In this document: positions 21,948 to 34,070 of the stretch, in pieces | Numbering within the stretch: position 1 is the first letter of the stretch | Layout: each line of letters begins with the position of its first letter | Assembly (NCBI GenBank): GCA_013396655.1 | Contig: WBMV01008569.1 | Location: 39,485-103,484 of the forward strand | Direction: 5' to 3' | DNA length: 64,000 nt | Origin: Campylorhamphus procurvoides | Taxonomy: Eukaryota; Chordata; Aves; Passeriformes; Dendrocolaptidae | The notes under the pieces: model-generated | Told to the model about the DNA's origin: nothing | What the model saw: only the letters and a program-made list of their open reading frames with translations | The model's database searches: none | Position numbers and translations under genes: made by a program

Positions 21948-22170
21948 ACCCCCGGTGATGCCCCCTCGGTGTCCCCAAATATCTCCCCTACCCCCGGTGA
22001 TGCCCCCTCGGTGTCCCCAAATATCTCCCCTGTGTCAGGTGGTGTCCCCTCGGTGTCCCTGAGCCATCCCCCCTGCCCCAGGTGATGTCCCCGAGCATCC
22101 CCAGGTGTCATGTCACCTCGGTGTTTCCAAACATCCCCAGGTGATGTCCCCCTGGTGTCCCCTCGGTGTC
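21948..22170. repeat. 42-bp GC-rich minisatellite
   Basis: Two exact 42-bp units (21948-21989, 21990-22031) built on CCCCCTCGGTGTCCCC, followed by about 140 bp of degenerate relatives (GGTGATGTCCCC, CCTCGGTGTCCC). The period is a multiple of three, so frames stay open on the - strand (GDTEGASPGVGEIF repeats), but composition and degeneracy argue against a protein. The array enters the gap, so the copy number is underestimated. Confidence 0.9.
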
Positions 22171-23634
22171 CCCTGGCAGCTCCCGGGGGGAGCAGACGGA
22201 TTCCCATAGCCATAATGGGACGCTGGGCAGTGTCTGGAGGGAAGGGAAGCTGCCCCTCGCCCTTGTGTAATTGTGGGAAGGGAAGATGCTTTTTTATTTA
22301 TTTTTCTTTTATTTCCTTCTGTCGGGGTGGTTTCTCTGCATCCACGGAGCCCCAGCCCTGCCTCGTGTTCCCAGCTGGATTACAGCTCTAAAAACAGTCC
22401 CAAAGGAGAGGGAGATTAGTGTTGGGAAGGGGTGGGTGGCTGCAGGCTGTGAAAATGCCTTGTACAATCTGCAATCAGCACCGCTCTCCTTCCCTGCCCT
22501 TCCCTTGCCCGTTCCGTGCCCATTTCATCCCACCTGGTGTCCCTGCCCCTTTCCCTGCCCCTGCTTTGAGGCTGCAAAGATGGGAGCAAGTATTCCTTTG
22601 GCCCTGGGAGCCACAGGGAGTTTCAGTGCCCAGCCAATAATCCCCCTGGCCAGTGCCTTCTGATTTCCTGGCATTCTGGCCTGCCAATAAATGGGACTCG
22701 TGCTGCATTCGCTGCCCTCAAAGTGCTTCACCCCTTGCCAAAAGCTACCTGGAGTTAATTATCTGAATTGGGCTTCTTTTTTTTATTCTTCTCCTTGTTG
22801 TTGTTGTTGTAACGGCAACATTTTTAAAAGCTACGGGGCTCTGAAGTTTATATAATAATCTGGTTCTTGGCAGGGCTTCGTGGTGGTTTTTGGTGTGTGT
22901 GTGTGTGTGTGTAATGCTGAGTTTTAATCGTTTCTGATGTTTCCAGCACCACTGCACGGAGTTCTGAGGCTCCAAAGCTGCAGCCGCCTCGCTGGGGAAG
23001 AGTTGAGGGCATTGAATTAAGAAAGCTCAGCTGCTTGTATACAAATATACAGCAATTACGAGGCAACAAAGTTATTGCAGAACCCTGCTGTCCCCATGGC
23101 AACACGCTCACTCAATTACATTTGGAAATGTAAAATGCCACCCAGTTAGAAAGAGTAAGTTTTTAGCGACTGCAGATTTTCTGGGCAGGGCGGAATGGGG
23201 AAGATGTGGCTTTCCAGGATTCCCTGTGTCCCTGCAGCTCTGCCTGTCTCCTGTGTCTCACGCCTTCCCTTGGGGGACAAAACACATCTGAACCCTTCAC
23301 TTGTTAAGTTTGCCCCCCTCTGATAGTGTTTTGGGTTTAGAAAGAGGGAAAGGCACTTTGAAGATCCCCTCAGAATGGCAAAGGGATTTATCGTTTGGAG
23401 GCAGGGAGCGAAAAGCTTGTGTTCCCTGTATTCCTCCTCAACAGGCTGTCCCAAAGCAGAGGGAATCTGGCAGGTGGGAGCTACCAAGGGAAAGCAGAGA
23501 AGTTCTGGAGAAGGCCAGGAGTGTCTGGGGGAGGATACCAAGATCCTGCTGTGGGATGCAGGTGGAACTCCATAGTGGAGCTTAGTTTCACTTACTGCCT
23601 GCCTTTTCATGGTGGCTCACTGGCAAAATGAAAA
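22171..23634. other. Non-coding DNA, probable HDAC4 5' intron or flank
   Basis: No exon recognised. Contains (GTT)n at about 22796-22810, the (GT)n at 22891-22913 and a unique AT-rich block around 22745-23160. Confidence 0.45.
22891..22913. repeat. (GT)n microsatellite
   Basis: Eleven GT dinucleotides in a row, a possible polymorphic marker. Confidence 0.92.
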
Positions 23635-23745
23635 AAGGCCAGGCTGGACAGGGCTTGGAGCAACCTGGGCTAGTGGGAGGTGTCCCTGCCCATGGAATGG
23701 GGTGGGCTTTAAGGTCCCTTCCCACCCAAACCATTCCATGAGTCT
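23635..23745 (+). mobile_element. CR1 LINE fragment, 3' end
   Basis: Sense CR1: GGCCAGGCTGGACAGGGCTT, CAACCTGGGCTAGTGGGAGG, TGTCCCTGCCCATGG and AAACCATTCCATGAG. About 110 bp with a slightly deleted 3' region. Confidence 0.9.
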
Positions 23746-24284
23746 CTAAAAAGTAGTTTCTCACCTAACCTTTGTGCTGGTGAAGTTGTAACTCACTGCT
23801 TGTGTTTCGTTCAGTGCAGAAAAGGTAAAACCAACAGTGCAGTAAACCAAAAAAAGAAAAGGTAAAAATGCCTACCAAAAAAAGTAAACCCCCAAATTAG
23901 GTGGTTTATTTATTTATTTTTATTATAAAGTAGGAGCAGTGTGTTTTCAGACAGCCCTGAAGGAGTTACCTGGTAACAGGAGCTGGTGGGAGATGGTTGG
24001 GTGGGTGCACATTGCAGGGGGTTGCCTTGAAGAAATGTGTTTTGCCCAAATCTTCAGGGCCTTCAACTCCAGGCTGCCTCCTGGGCCCTTGGAGCATCTG
24101 GATTGGGAAAGGCTTGCAGGACCTGTGTTGGATTAGGGATGGTTTGGGGTGGGAGCTTTGTCCGAGCTGCTTTCACCACGGGCAGTGACCTGTGGCCTTG
24201 TGGTTTGCCCTCCTCAAAAGCAGCAGCTTGAGCTCCTGGGAATCCCAGCCTCTGTGGTCAGGGCTTGTTTTGGTCTTCTTCTGC
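23746..24284. other. Non-coding DNA, nothing specific seen
   Basis: A-rich then T-rich stretch (23850-23930, with TTTATTTATTTATTTTTATT) followed by GC-rich unique sequence. No exon recognised. Confidence 0.45.
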
Positions 24285-24492
24285 CACAGAACCATGGGAT
24301 AGTTTGTGTTGGAAGGGACCTTAAAGCTCATCCCATCCCCTGCAATGAACAGGGACACCTTCCACCAGCCCAGGTTGCTCCAAGCTCTGTCCAACCTGGC
24401 CTTGGACACTTCCAGGGATCCAGGGGCAGCCTCAGCTTCTCTGCCCAACCTGTGCCAGGGCCTGCCCACCCTCCCAGGGAGCAATTCCTTCA
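24285..24492 (-). mobile_element. CR1 LINE fragment, 3' part
   Basis: Reverse-complement CR1: CACAGAACCATGGGATAG, GTTGGAAGGGACCTTAAAG, AGGGACACCTTCCACCAGCC, TTGGACACTTCCAGGGATCC and CTGCCCACCCTCCCAGGGAG. About 208 bp with its 3' terminus at the left. Confidence 0.94.
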
Positions 24493-25924
24493 AGTGGAGG
24501 CCATTCAGAGCCTGCTGAAATGGTGTAGGTGTGTGTCCACCTTCAGTCCAGAGCTGAGCTGCAGGGCTGAGGGGATGGACCTGGCAAAAACAAAGGTTAA
24601 AGTTGCCCAGGAGTTTGTGGTTCAGGTTGCTTTGCCCTCCTCATCCCTCTGTGGAGTGGTTTGTGCTTTGTATTGTGGGACAGCCCTCTCAGAGGGGTAT
24701 CTGTGGCTCAGAGACTGGGGCAGGGCCTGCAAGTTGCCCTCAAGCTCCATTTGCAGGTTTCACAGCTGGGCAAGCTGCAGACTTTTGATATGTGAATGTG
24801 CCCAAACGAAGTATTGAGACAAAAATGTGCCCCCAAATGCATAAGATGAGCTAGAACCAAATCCTCCAGGCCAGTTCTCCTTCATGTTCCTGTGTTGCAG
24901 TGCCATGCCCACCTTGGTAAGGGCACTGTGGCTTGTTGTCCTCCAGCTTAACCCAGGTCTGTGTGTGCTGAAGTGATGCTCCCTGCCCTGCTGAGCCAGC
25001 TGAATTTGGGGTTAAAATGCTTCTTTGGTGTCCTGTTCCAGTGAAAGGGTGATGGTGTCACACTCCTTGGTGTCGGGGGGGTTTGTGTTTAGTGGAGAGG
25101 AATGCTCCTTGGCACTGTGTGTTTATATATTTATCTATCCTTGTGGAATATAAGCCCCCAAATCCTCAGGATGGTGGTTTTGCTCCTCCTGCATCCCTGC
25201 TTGGGTACACACAGGGATGTTACCAGGGGAGTGGGTTTGCTGAGTGGGATCTCATCCAAAGGCAAAGCTTGTCCCAAACCACAAGGAAGTATTAATTGAA
25301 CATGTTGTTTGGCCACTGGTAATGACATTCATTAAGTATTGGCCAAGTATTCTCGCTGGCTGCTTTGGTGGTGTCATCTCCTACTTCACTGCTCCGCCAG
25401 TTCACCTTTGGATTGTTTCCAGTTATCCCAGGGCTTTTCCATGATCTTTTTCAATCCTGCTACCTGGTCTGCGAGGGTTTACCTTTTATTAGAGCCCTGC
25501 TGGAGTCTTTGGAGCTTGTGCTTTTGTAAGAGCATGTTTTCATGGACAGAGGGGGTGACAGGATGTGTCCTGTCCCTGAATCCACCACTGCTCTTGGGTT
25601 TGGAGCCCACATCCCTCCTGGGTGGCTGCTCTCCCATTTCCCTTGGCTCCAGAGCACTGGGAAGAACCTGCTTCTCCTCACTTGCTGAGCTCAGAGAGAG
25701 CTGGGAGGGAGGGAGAAAAAAATCAGGAAAATATGTGAGTTTGCCTCTCAGGTTAAGCTGAGAACCAGCAGAAACACTCAAGCTGCTTTAATAATTAGAA
25801 ATGTGGCAATGTTGCAAACTAGTGAAAGGCTTGAATAGACCTTCTGACAAATTAAAGGCTGTGTGTGTGTGGGGAGGGGAAGAGATGGATCTCAGCATTG
25901 TGGTTCAATTTAGCTTGTCTCACA

Positions 25925-25946
25925 TTTATATATATATATATATATA
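25925..25946. repeat. (AT)n microsatellite
   Basis: Alternating TA for about 22 bases. Confidence 0.9.
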
Positions 25947-26680
25947 GGAGTCCTTGGAGGAGGTTGGTCCTCAGAGAGCTCCAGCCCCCTTGCATTTGGA
26001 TTGTGTTCTGCACAAAGGCAGAGTGGGCCAGGTTCACTTTCTCCTGCAGTGGACTGTGTGTTGAGAAGGCAATATATAACAGATGATTCATGAAGTGCTG
26101 CTTGTCATTGCCAGGGCTGCTTGAACAGCGAGCAGATTTTGGGCAACGCTTCTCCACCGGAAAGATTTGGGCAGTTTAAACTGAGAGGAGGAGGAGGAGG
26201 AGGGAAAAATCTGCACTGGATTTCTGGCTGTCTTAAAGGAGCTGCCTCTAGGAGACATTGGGGGGGGAAAGGGTGAAAAAAGGGGGGTTTGAGAAGCAGG
26301 AAGGCACGAGGAGGTTGCATAATGATGTGGGGAAAGGGAGCGATGAGGAAAAGGCTCTAAAAGCTCTCGGAAAGCTTCCCTGGTTTTCCCTGTGCAAGGA
26401 ATTGCAGCTCTGAAAATTCAGGCCTTTTCTCGTGCCTTTCTTTCCTGGACACGTCTCGGTCAACTCTGGGGATTTTTTTAGTTCGTTTTCCTATTGGATT
26501 ATTCCCTCAGGCAAGTTTGATTAAAGCATGTTCCTCACATGAGAGGCATTGCAACCCCAAACTGGGTCTTAGAACCAGCTAATCAGAACCCTCTGGCTGG
26601 TTTGGTCAAGATTATGTTCATTTCGCTTCTGGTTTGGTTTTGTTTAACGTACATTGAATAACAAGCCAGTTATTTTATTT

Positions 26681-26702
26681 ATATATATATAGATAGATAG
26701 AT
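26681..26702. repeat. (AT)n(AGAT)n compound microsatellite
   Basis: ATATATATAT followed by AGATAGATAGAT. Confidence 0.9.
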
Positions 26703-29547
26703 GTAGTTGCTGGATGAGGCAGTGTATTTTAAGGGGTTTATTTTTTGCTAGGAGAGGCTAAAATAAAGAGCAGGGGCTGAGCATCTCCTCCTGGGTGCTG
26801 GCAGCAGAGCAGGGTGTTGTTCTAAATGTCTTTTTAAGCGTGTCACTCTTTCATCCCAGGCAGCTCTGACACCCAGTTGAACTGAACCTCGTGTATCTTT
26901 TATGAGCACTGGAAAAATTTCGATATTTCACACGGAGGAAATAATTCACTTTATTAATTTATTTTTTTTTTTTGCTGGAGAGCGGGCTCTTTAATGAGGT
27001 GCCTGTCAGTGAGACTTAATTACAGCTAATTTCTGTGAATGTTGGTACACTGTGAAATGGAGTTTCATTTGTCACAAGCACGTGACGGTGTTGGTTTGCT
27101 GAGAGAATTTGCTTGAAGTTAAAGTTGAGAAATAGCTGTTATTCATAAGGGGCCTGTCAGCAGTCAGCTCCCATCCTTCTGCTCTGTGGATCCTCCTAAT
27201 GTGCCCAAACAGCTTCTGTTGCATTTGCTCAGGGAATTCATGTTGGGGTTGTGATGGCAAAACTTTCTCCTCGCTCCGAGGGAAGGAAAGGAAAGCCTGG
27301 AATGGGGAATTAATGCTGCTCTGTGCTCTTCCCAAGGGTTCAGGCAGGGAGTGTTGCTCAGGGTGTTAAGGAGGTTGCATTTCCCCCTTGGGAGCTTCAG
27401 GTATCTCCTCCTTGTTCCTGTTGTCATCCTGAATACAGGCAGTGCTTCCAGGGAGCAAAAGCTCCTGCCTGGGAATTGGGGAGATTGGCTTCTCTGCCCA
27501 GAAAGTGAAGACAAATTGCATAATCCACACCTTGAAGAGGATGAGGCTTCTGCAAACTGCAACAGCCTGTGAGTTTTGGCCCTGGGAGCTCAGGACAGGG
27601 AGGAGGAGAAGTGTCCACCCTGGATTGCTGCAGGTGCTTGTGGACATTGGCTGACCTGGAAGGGGATGGGATGGACAATGGGATGTTGGCCTTGACTTTG
27701 AAGGCAGTGACTCCAACTGCAAACCAGTAGGGATGGAAAGATTGTGGAATTCCCACAGGGCACTGGGAGGGGAAGAGCTGTGGTGCAAACTGCCAGGGAA
27801 GAGAGCTCCCACGAGGAGAATTCCTAGGGAAAAGTGAGCTTTCCTGCAGGCAGCATTGTGTTTTACAGCACTGTGCATGGGCAGCTCATTTCACCACAGG
27901 GAAAGAGCTGCTTCTCCAGCCAGCAGAGATGGAAGTCAAATGGAATTGCTGTCCCTGGTGCTGTGAGTGAGTCAGGAGGGACCTCTCTGAGTCACTGTGT
28001 GGACAAGGTCACAGGGCTCTGGCACAGAGCTTATCCTCTTCCAGGGTGCTGGGCAACCTGGCCTGTTCCCTTAGGGCATTTGGGGATACAGGGAGCACAG
28101 ACTTACCTTGGAACAGCTCAGGAGATGTGGGGTCACGTTCCTTGTGCAGGCCCTGTTGGAGGGGATGAAGGCTGGCACCTCTTGTAAAGCTGGAGAGGAC
28201 AAGAACACACCGAGGTGCAGTCTGAGTGAGGTTTGAGCTGCTGGAGCACCCTCAGAGGCAGGGAAAGAAATGGACCTCTCAGTGCTGGCTTAACGTTTGG
28301 ACTCAGTGGTCCAAATGATTCCTTCGTGATTCCATGGCTGCTGCCGGGATCTCTGCTGGGTTGTTGTAAAGCCCAGCCCTCTCTTTCTCTCTGGGAAAGC
28401 TGCTGTGCTGCTGCAGGACAGCAAACCAGCCTGGACTCTGTGCCCTTTGGCACTGCTGGGGCTGGGAATTGCTGCACTGACACAGTTCTCCACATCTGCC
28501 CAGCGCTGGGATGGAGCAAGGCTTGGATATTTGGTGGGGACAACGCTCAGAACTCTGTGCCTTGTCCTTGTCCTGTGCTGGAGAGGAAGGGAAAGCAAGG
28601 AAAAGAGGCCACCCCCAGTCAGGGGTGTTGGAATCTGCTGCTGGCTGCTCTGCTGGGGTTCTTCCTCACTCTTCCATGTGTGTGAACCTCCCAAAATAAA
28701 CGACTCTCCATCTGGATTCTGCTGTGCCTTTCTCCTGAGATTCTTTTGACTGGATTTAACAGCAGCACTTTGGTTGGGAGAAAAATGCTCTTTGCTTCTT
28801 TATTTCCCCAGCAGTCACCTACCTGCTGGCAGATCCTGGCTGGAGGCATTTGAGTCAGGGCTGTGTGTCACTCCTTCCAGGGGAAGGGAACCAGAGGTTT
28901 TGTGTTGGAAATAATCAAACCTGCAGAAGAGCTGGGACCTTCAGTGGACGAAAAGGCTGCTGTTGGTGTGGTTTCAGCTCTGGTTTTGGTGCTCCACCTT
29001 GGAGGAGATGGCCTTGGCTTTGGAACACTGTCCCTGAGGACATGCTGGGAATGGCTGGCAACAGGAAGGACTTCTGCTGTGCCATTTTGGGGTGGATTCA
29101 CACAGATTGCACGGTCTTGTTCACCTCTGGAGCTGCATCTGGGTATCTCTTGCTGCTGCTTCCTGCTCCAGGTTGTGCCTTGGGAACAGACAAAGGTGAT
29201 GGTGGTGCTTGGTGGAGCTGACTCTGTGATTCTCTTATTCCATAATTTCACTGAGAACAGCCAACTCTCACAAAAAGAGGGCAAGTATTAGTATTTCTAG
29301 TTAGAAAACCACCTGTAACCCCACTAAGCTGGTGACAGAGCTGGGCAGAGCCTCCCTTGGTGGATTTGGGCTCTTCTCCTTGGCTGGGTAAGGCTGATCC
29401 AGCCCCTGGAAGAGCCAGCTGGGATCTCCCCTTTGGCCCCAGCTGGCTGGGAGGGGGGACCCCAAATTGCAGACATTGCCATGGACAGACATTGCAGGGG
29501 GGGAAGCTCTGGGCTCTCCTGGGCCAGCACAACTCCATGTGTGGACA

Positions 29548-29702
29548 TTTAGGGTGGGCATGAGGGAGAATCCCTGCCCTGAAAGGGTGGTCAGGCACTG
29601 GAAGGGGAGTCCCCATCCCTGGAGGTGTTCAGGCAGTGACTGGATGTGGCACCCAGTGGTCCTGGAAGTCTTTCCCAAGCCCAGTGATTCTGGAATTCCT
29701 GC
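29548..29702 (+). mobile_element. CR1 LINE fragment, divergent subfamily
   Basis: Shows TTAGGGTGGGCATGAGGGAG, CCCTGAAAGGGTGGTCAGGC, CCATCCCTGGAGGTGTTCAG, TGGATGTGGCACCCAGTGG and the terminus CCCAGTGATTCTGGAATTCC. The middle (CAGGCTGCCCAGGGAAGTGG in related copies) is shortened. Confidence 0.88.
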
Positions 29703-31563
29703 CTAGTCCATGGCCCTGCAGGTGTAAAGGTGATGGGTGTGCTGGTTATGGGTGGGTCAGATCCTTCTCTGTGCAGCTGCACACACATGGGAAAACAATT
29801 CTTTGGATGGGGATGGGAATGACATGGATCCCTTTTGGGCAGTGTTGGGCTGAGCCTGGTGTGTGGAGCTGGGAGAGCAGTGCAGGGAGTGCCCAGGGCT
29901 CAGCCCTGGGGGGAATCCCACCAGAATTCCGTGCCCACCAAGCTGGGGTGTCCTCCTGTCCCCTGCCAGCCTTGGGAATCCCACTGAATCCTGCTTGGCA
30001 CTGCTGGGCTTTGCTGGGAAAAGGCTGCTCTGAAAATCACCTGCTGTGCAGGGGAGCAAAGGGAGCACTAGGGAAGGGATGGAATGGCAGGGCAGGAGAG
30101 CTCTGCCCCAGGGAATCATTCCCTGCAGTCCTTCCCTCGCTGGAGGAGAAGGAAGTGAGAAAACAGAGACGGGGAGAGAGACATTTAGACATTGAACTCT
30201 TCCCTCAGGCCGGGCCACTTCAAAGGGAATGGGCCATAAAAGCCCAAATAGCAGTTGGGTGAGGAATATTGCACGTCAGGGAGGAAATCCCGGAGTGTAA
30301 CAACCAAGGCAGGCTGTGCTGCTTGGAAAGGGGAGTTCGCACTGCACAGGCAGCCCAGAAAACAAGCATTCCTGTATAATTAGGTGTTCACCTCGTTGAA
30401 AGTGGCCCCAAAGCCCAGTGGTGGCTGCTGGACACGAAAACATCTCCTTGCACGAGGCTTATCACCCCCTGGGGACAAGGATAGCCAGATATTGTACACT
30501 TCCCATTCCTCCAGCTTCCCGAGTGCCAGTATGAATGACATTCCCCACATTCCTCCCTTAGCTGCAAGGAGCTGATCCAGCAGGGAGGTTGGGAGGCAGG
30601 CTGGGAGAGCCTGAGCGTTCCCTTCCCTCTTCCAAGGGTATTCCCAGTGTGGAATCCCCCAATCCAGGGTGTTTGAGAGGGCTATCTGAGCCTTCTTGCT
30701 GCCTTTTCACTCCAGTAAGAAAAGCCTTCTTCAGTGTCTCCATTCACCAATAAATATAAAAAAAGGCAGCAGCATATTCTTGGCAATAATTTCCACTTTT
30801 GCTGTCAACTGCATTCCCTGGGGGATGAAGTCTCCTTTCCTGGAAATCTGTTCTGGATTCAGCGTGTTTGGCCCTTTCTCTATGAGAGTACCTGGAGGTT
30901 TTGGCTGGGCTGGGGTGAACAGGCCCAACAATGTGTGTTTGATTCCTATTTCTCTCTTTTTTGGTTAAATAGGATGGGGGGACGGATGAGTTTGTGTTCC
31001 AGCACCCCAACACAAGGTGTTCTCTGTCTCACACTGTCAATATTTAGCTCTTGTCAAAGCAGAGCAGTTACTATTGGGAACTGATCTGGCACGGGAAAGG
31101 TGTTCCTGGAGGAATTTGTTTCCTTGTCTTTGCAGCGTTATCGTGGATTTCAATCCCAGGGCCTCAGCAGAAAGCTCTGAGGCTCCTTCGTAGCCCTGCC
31201 AAGGAAAACGGGAATTATCGCAGCCCTGGAGGACGGATAAGGGAATTCTGAGCAGGTGTGGGTGTGAAATGCAGGCAAACAGAGGGAGGGGTCCCCGGGT
31301 TTTCCTCCCAGTGCTTGTGGGCTGGGCTGGAAGGAGCAGGGATTGAGCACAGGTGGCTGCACTTCCCAATCACTGAGCTCTTCCCTTTTCCCAAGGCTCT
31401 CCTGGCCTGGAGCAGCCCCTCCCAGATCCTCTCCTTGTCTCTTCCCTTTCCTAGGGAGCTGCAGTGCTGGGAGTTTTCCTGAGTGGTTCCATGTTCACCA
31501 CAGGTATGGGGATGTTTTCCTGCTCCTGGAGAGCTGTAACCTGCTTTAATCCCTGTGCAATGC
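29703..31563. other. Non-coding DNA, no gene recognised
   Basis: Unique GC-rich sequence. Open frames up to about 208 codons occur but are glycine/tryptophan/proline rich, lack splice context and match nothing I know. Confidence 0.4.
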
Positions 31564-31680
31564 CAGGTTGGAGTGCTGGTTTTGCTGTGTTAGGAGAGGT
31601 TGGGGTGCTGGTTCTGCACCCTTAGCAAGGCCTGGAGTGCTGGTTCTGCTCCCTTAGCAAGGCTTGGAGTGCTGGATTAG
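31564..31680. repeat. Imperfect ~34-bp tandem repeat
   Basis: Four degenerate copies of a unit containing TTGGAGTGCTGGTTCTGC and CTTAGCAAGG. The two central copies are nearly identical; the outer two are eroded. Confidence 0.8.
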
Positions 31681-32751
31681 GGAACAGGCTTATTGTATGG
31701 ATTAGGTTCCTGAACTTCAGTCCCTGCCATAGCAGGGAAGAGTTTGGAAATGTGCAAAACGTGTGTCTCAGGCTATACCCAGAACTGGCCTTTGAGTTGG
31801 TGTTGCTGGTTCAGAGGTGTCAGGCAGATAAAAAGAAGTGAAAATAAGAAAGCCTTTCTTTGCCCCTGCTGTTTTAATGTCTGTGTATTTATTTCACACA
31901 TCTCTACCCGATGTGGATGCAAAGAAATCCTGGATGTGTTTCATATTTTCATATTTCTGCTTGTCGTGTCTCTGCAAAGTCCAAGGGCAACAGATGGATG
32001 TCCAAGTGATGCCTTGACCATCTCCTGAGTTTATCATGCCCTATCAGGTCACATCATCTTCACTTCTTGCTCTGGGATCTCAGGGGTGCCTGCTCAATAC
32101 AGCATTTATTTGCTTCTCTCTCTGACCTCTCCTGTGAAATTTGCTGCTGGTGGCTCTGGGGCAGCAGGGCTGGTTTGGGGAAGGGTTTGTAGCTGGCAAC
32201 GGAGGCAGCTCTGCCAGGGTAGTTTATGGCCTTATGTGGGTTTTTTAATAGGGCTTCCAAATTAGACTATTAGCAAGTCAATGTCCCAAGTTATTCATGA
32301 GTACTGGGGTAGCCAAAGTGGAGGTTTTTTGGATAGAAACCTTTGTTCAGGATTTCCTTGAATGAGAAGCGAAGCTGTCCTGGTGAAAGGGAGCTGCTCT
32401 GTCTAGACCCGTGCTGGGCTCATCTCTCCTCTTTAATGTGATATGTTTTAGCAGAATCCAAGCTGGGATTGAGTGTTACTGGCAGGAATGGTGCCTATTT
32501 GCATATTTACTGGCTTCTGTGCTTCTGGATATGTCAGCAGCCTCTGCTCCCTCTCCCTTGATCTTATCTCCCCTTTCCATTCCAGGAAAATATTCCTGCA
32601 ATCTCCTGCCCCTGCCTTGGAGTGTTTGGAGGTAACAGGGAGTTGTGTTTTCCTTCAGGAAGGGGCTGTGCTGTGGGCTGGAGGTGGCTGCAGGCATTGG
32701 CTCTCAGGCCATTTCTCTTCCCTGCCAGCATGTCTTTTATTAATCATTTTG
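31681..32751. other. Non-coding DNA with octamer motif
   Basis: No exon recognised. A unique block at about 32430-32560 includes ATTTGCAT (32497-32504), a perfect POU octamer, in the run CCTATTTGCATATTTACTGG. Confidence 0.4.
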
Positions 32752-33030
32752 TTCACAGAATCGTTTAGGTTGGAGAAATTCTTTTAGCTTGTCGGGTCCA
32801 GCCATTCCCCTAGCACTGCCAGTTCCACCACTGCCCTGTGTCCCCAAGTGCCACATCCACACAGCTTGACATCCCTCCATGTAGGAGGATGAAGGAATTT
32901 TTCATGGAGGAATTTTCTTGTCATGAAGGAATTTTCCCCAATATCCAACCTAAACCTCCCCTGGCACAACCTGAGGCTCTTCCCTTCCTTCCTCTCAGGG
33001 GGAGAAGAGACTGAACCCCTCAGAGGCACC
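32752..33030 (-). mobile_element. CR1 LINE fragment, divergent subfamily
   Basis: Reverse-complement CR1: TTCACAGAATCGTTTAGGTTGG, CCAAGTGCCACATCCACAC, GAAGGAATTTTCCCCAATATCC, AACCTAAACCTCCCCTGGCA, CAACCTGAGGC and GGGAGAAGAGACTGAACCCC. About 280 bp. A local duplication (GAAGGAATTTTTCATG / GAGGAATTTTC / GAAGGAATTTTCCCC, about 32891-32940) replaces the usual CACCTCCCTGGGCAGCC segment. Confidence 0.92.
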
Positions 33031-33379
33031 GGGTGTATCCAGATTAACACTCACCTCCCAAATCCTGGTGGTTTTTATCTTGTATTCCTTCCTGTCCATT
33101 TATTTCAGAGTGATAAGGTGGAAGGAGATTCTGCTCAGCAGAGCTTTGGTGACTAACAGCAGCTTATCTGGAAAGCCAAGCAATTCTTCCTGGCGTGGTG
33201 GCTGGAACTGGTGGTGTGGGGTTACAGGGGGATATTCAGGAGCATGGAAAAGTGCAAAATCCCAAATCCCAAGAGAGTGGAGAAGACACCCAGGAGTGGA
33301 GGTTGGGCTGTGATGTTGGCAAAATGGGGAGAGAAGGCTGGAGAGACACAAACCCAGGTGTAAATGACTTGGCTTGATT
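33031..33379. other. Non-coding DNA, nothing specific seen
   Basis: Unique spacer between two CR1 copies of opposite orientation. No exon or structured element recognised. Confidence 0.4.
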
Positions 33380-34070
33380 CCCATCCTGAAAGGGGAAGGT
33401 CCTACAGGGAGGAGGAATGTTCTGTCTGTGCTTGTTTGGTGTGGAAGGACACGAAGGGCTTGGGGCTGTTAGTGGATGAGAAGCTCAAAGCAGTGCAGAA
33501 ATCCCAAAAACCCATATCCTGCATCAAAGGAAGCGTGACCAGCAGGTGAGGAAGGGATTCTGCCCCCTCAGGTGAGACCCCACCTGCAGAGCTGCCTCCA
33601 GCACTGGGGTCCCAGCACTGCCAGGATGAGGAGCTGCTGGAGGAGTCGAGAGGAGGCCAGGGAGATGCTCCAAAAGCTGGAGCCCCTCTGCTCTGGAGCC
33701 AGGCTGGGAGAGCTGGGGAGGCTCAGCTGGAGAAGAGAAGGCTCCAGGGAGACCTGAGAGCCCCTTGCAGAGCCTAAAGGGGCTCCAGGAGAGCTGGAGA
33801 GGGACTGGGGACAAGGCATGGAGGGACAGGACACAGGGAATGGCTTCCCACTGCCAGAGGGCAGGGTTAGGTGGGAGATTGGGAAGGAATTTTTGGCTGG
33901 GAGGGTGGGCAGGTCCTGGCACAGGGTGCCCAGAGAAGCTGTGGCTGCCCCTGGATCCCTGGGAGTGTCCCAGGTCAGGTTGGACGGGGCTTGGAGCAAC
34001 CTGGGCTAGTGGAAGGTGTCCCTGCCCATGGCATGGGATGGTTTTGAAGGACCTTCCAACCCAAACCCCA
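33380..34070 (+). mobile_element. CR1 LINE, longest copy in window
   Basis: About 690 bp of sense CR1. It begins in the distal coding/3' region (GGAACGTTCTGTCTGTG-like text, GGGCTTGGGGCTGTTAGTGG, ATGAGAAGCTCAAAG). It passes through GTGAGACCCCACCTGCAGAG, GGAGCCCCTCTGCTCTGGAG, CTTCCCACTGCCAGAGGGCA and GGAAGGTGTCCCTGCCCATGG to CCTTCCAACCCAAACCCCA. The final ATTCTGTGATTC repeats are missing. Frames are interrupted, so no functional protein is encoded. Confidence 0.93.

Larger units (their letters stand above)
24493..29547. other. CR1-free non-coding DNA (5 kb)
   Basis: A 5-kb stretch with no recognised CR1 copy. It holds (GT)n at about 25860-25872, (AT)n at 25925-25946, (GAG)n near 26187-26204, an AT/GATA microsatellite at 26681-26702 and an AT-rich unique block at about 26620-27130 (GAGACTTAATTACAGCTAAT, TTTAATGAGGTGCCTGTCAG), which resembles conserved non-coding DNA. 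No open frame has a recognisable domain. If HDAC4 transcription starts at the CpG island this is intronic. Confidence 0.45.

Noticed and set aside
20737..22213. Very long open frames (about 260-410 codons) crossing the N run on both strands
   Set aside because: They are open only because N cannot encode stops. The flanks are CpG-island or 14-residue minisatellite text.
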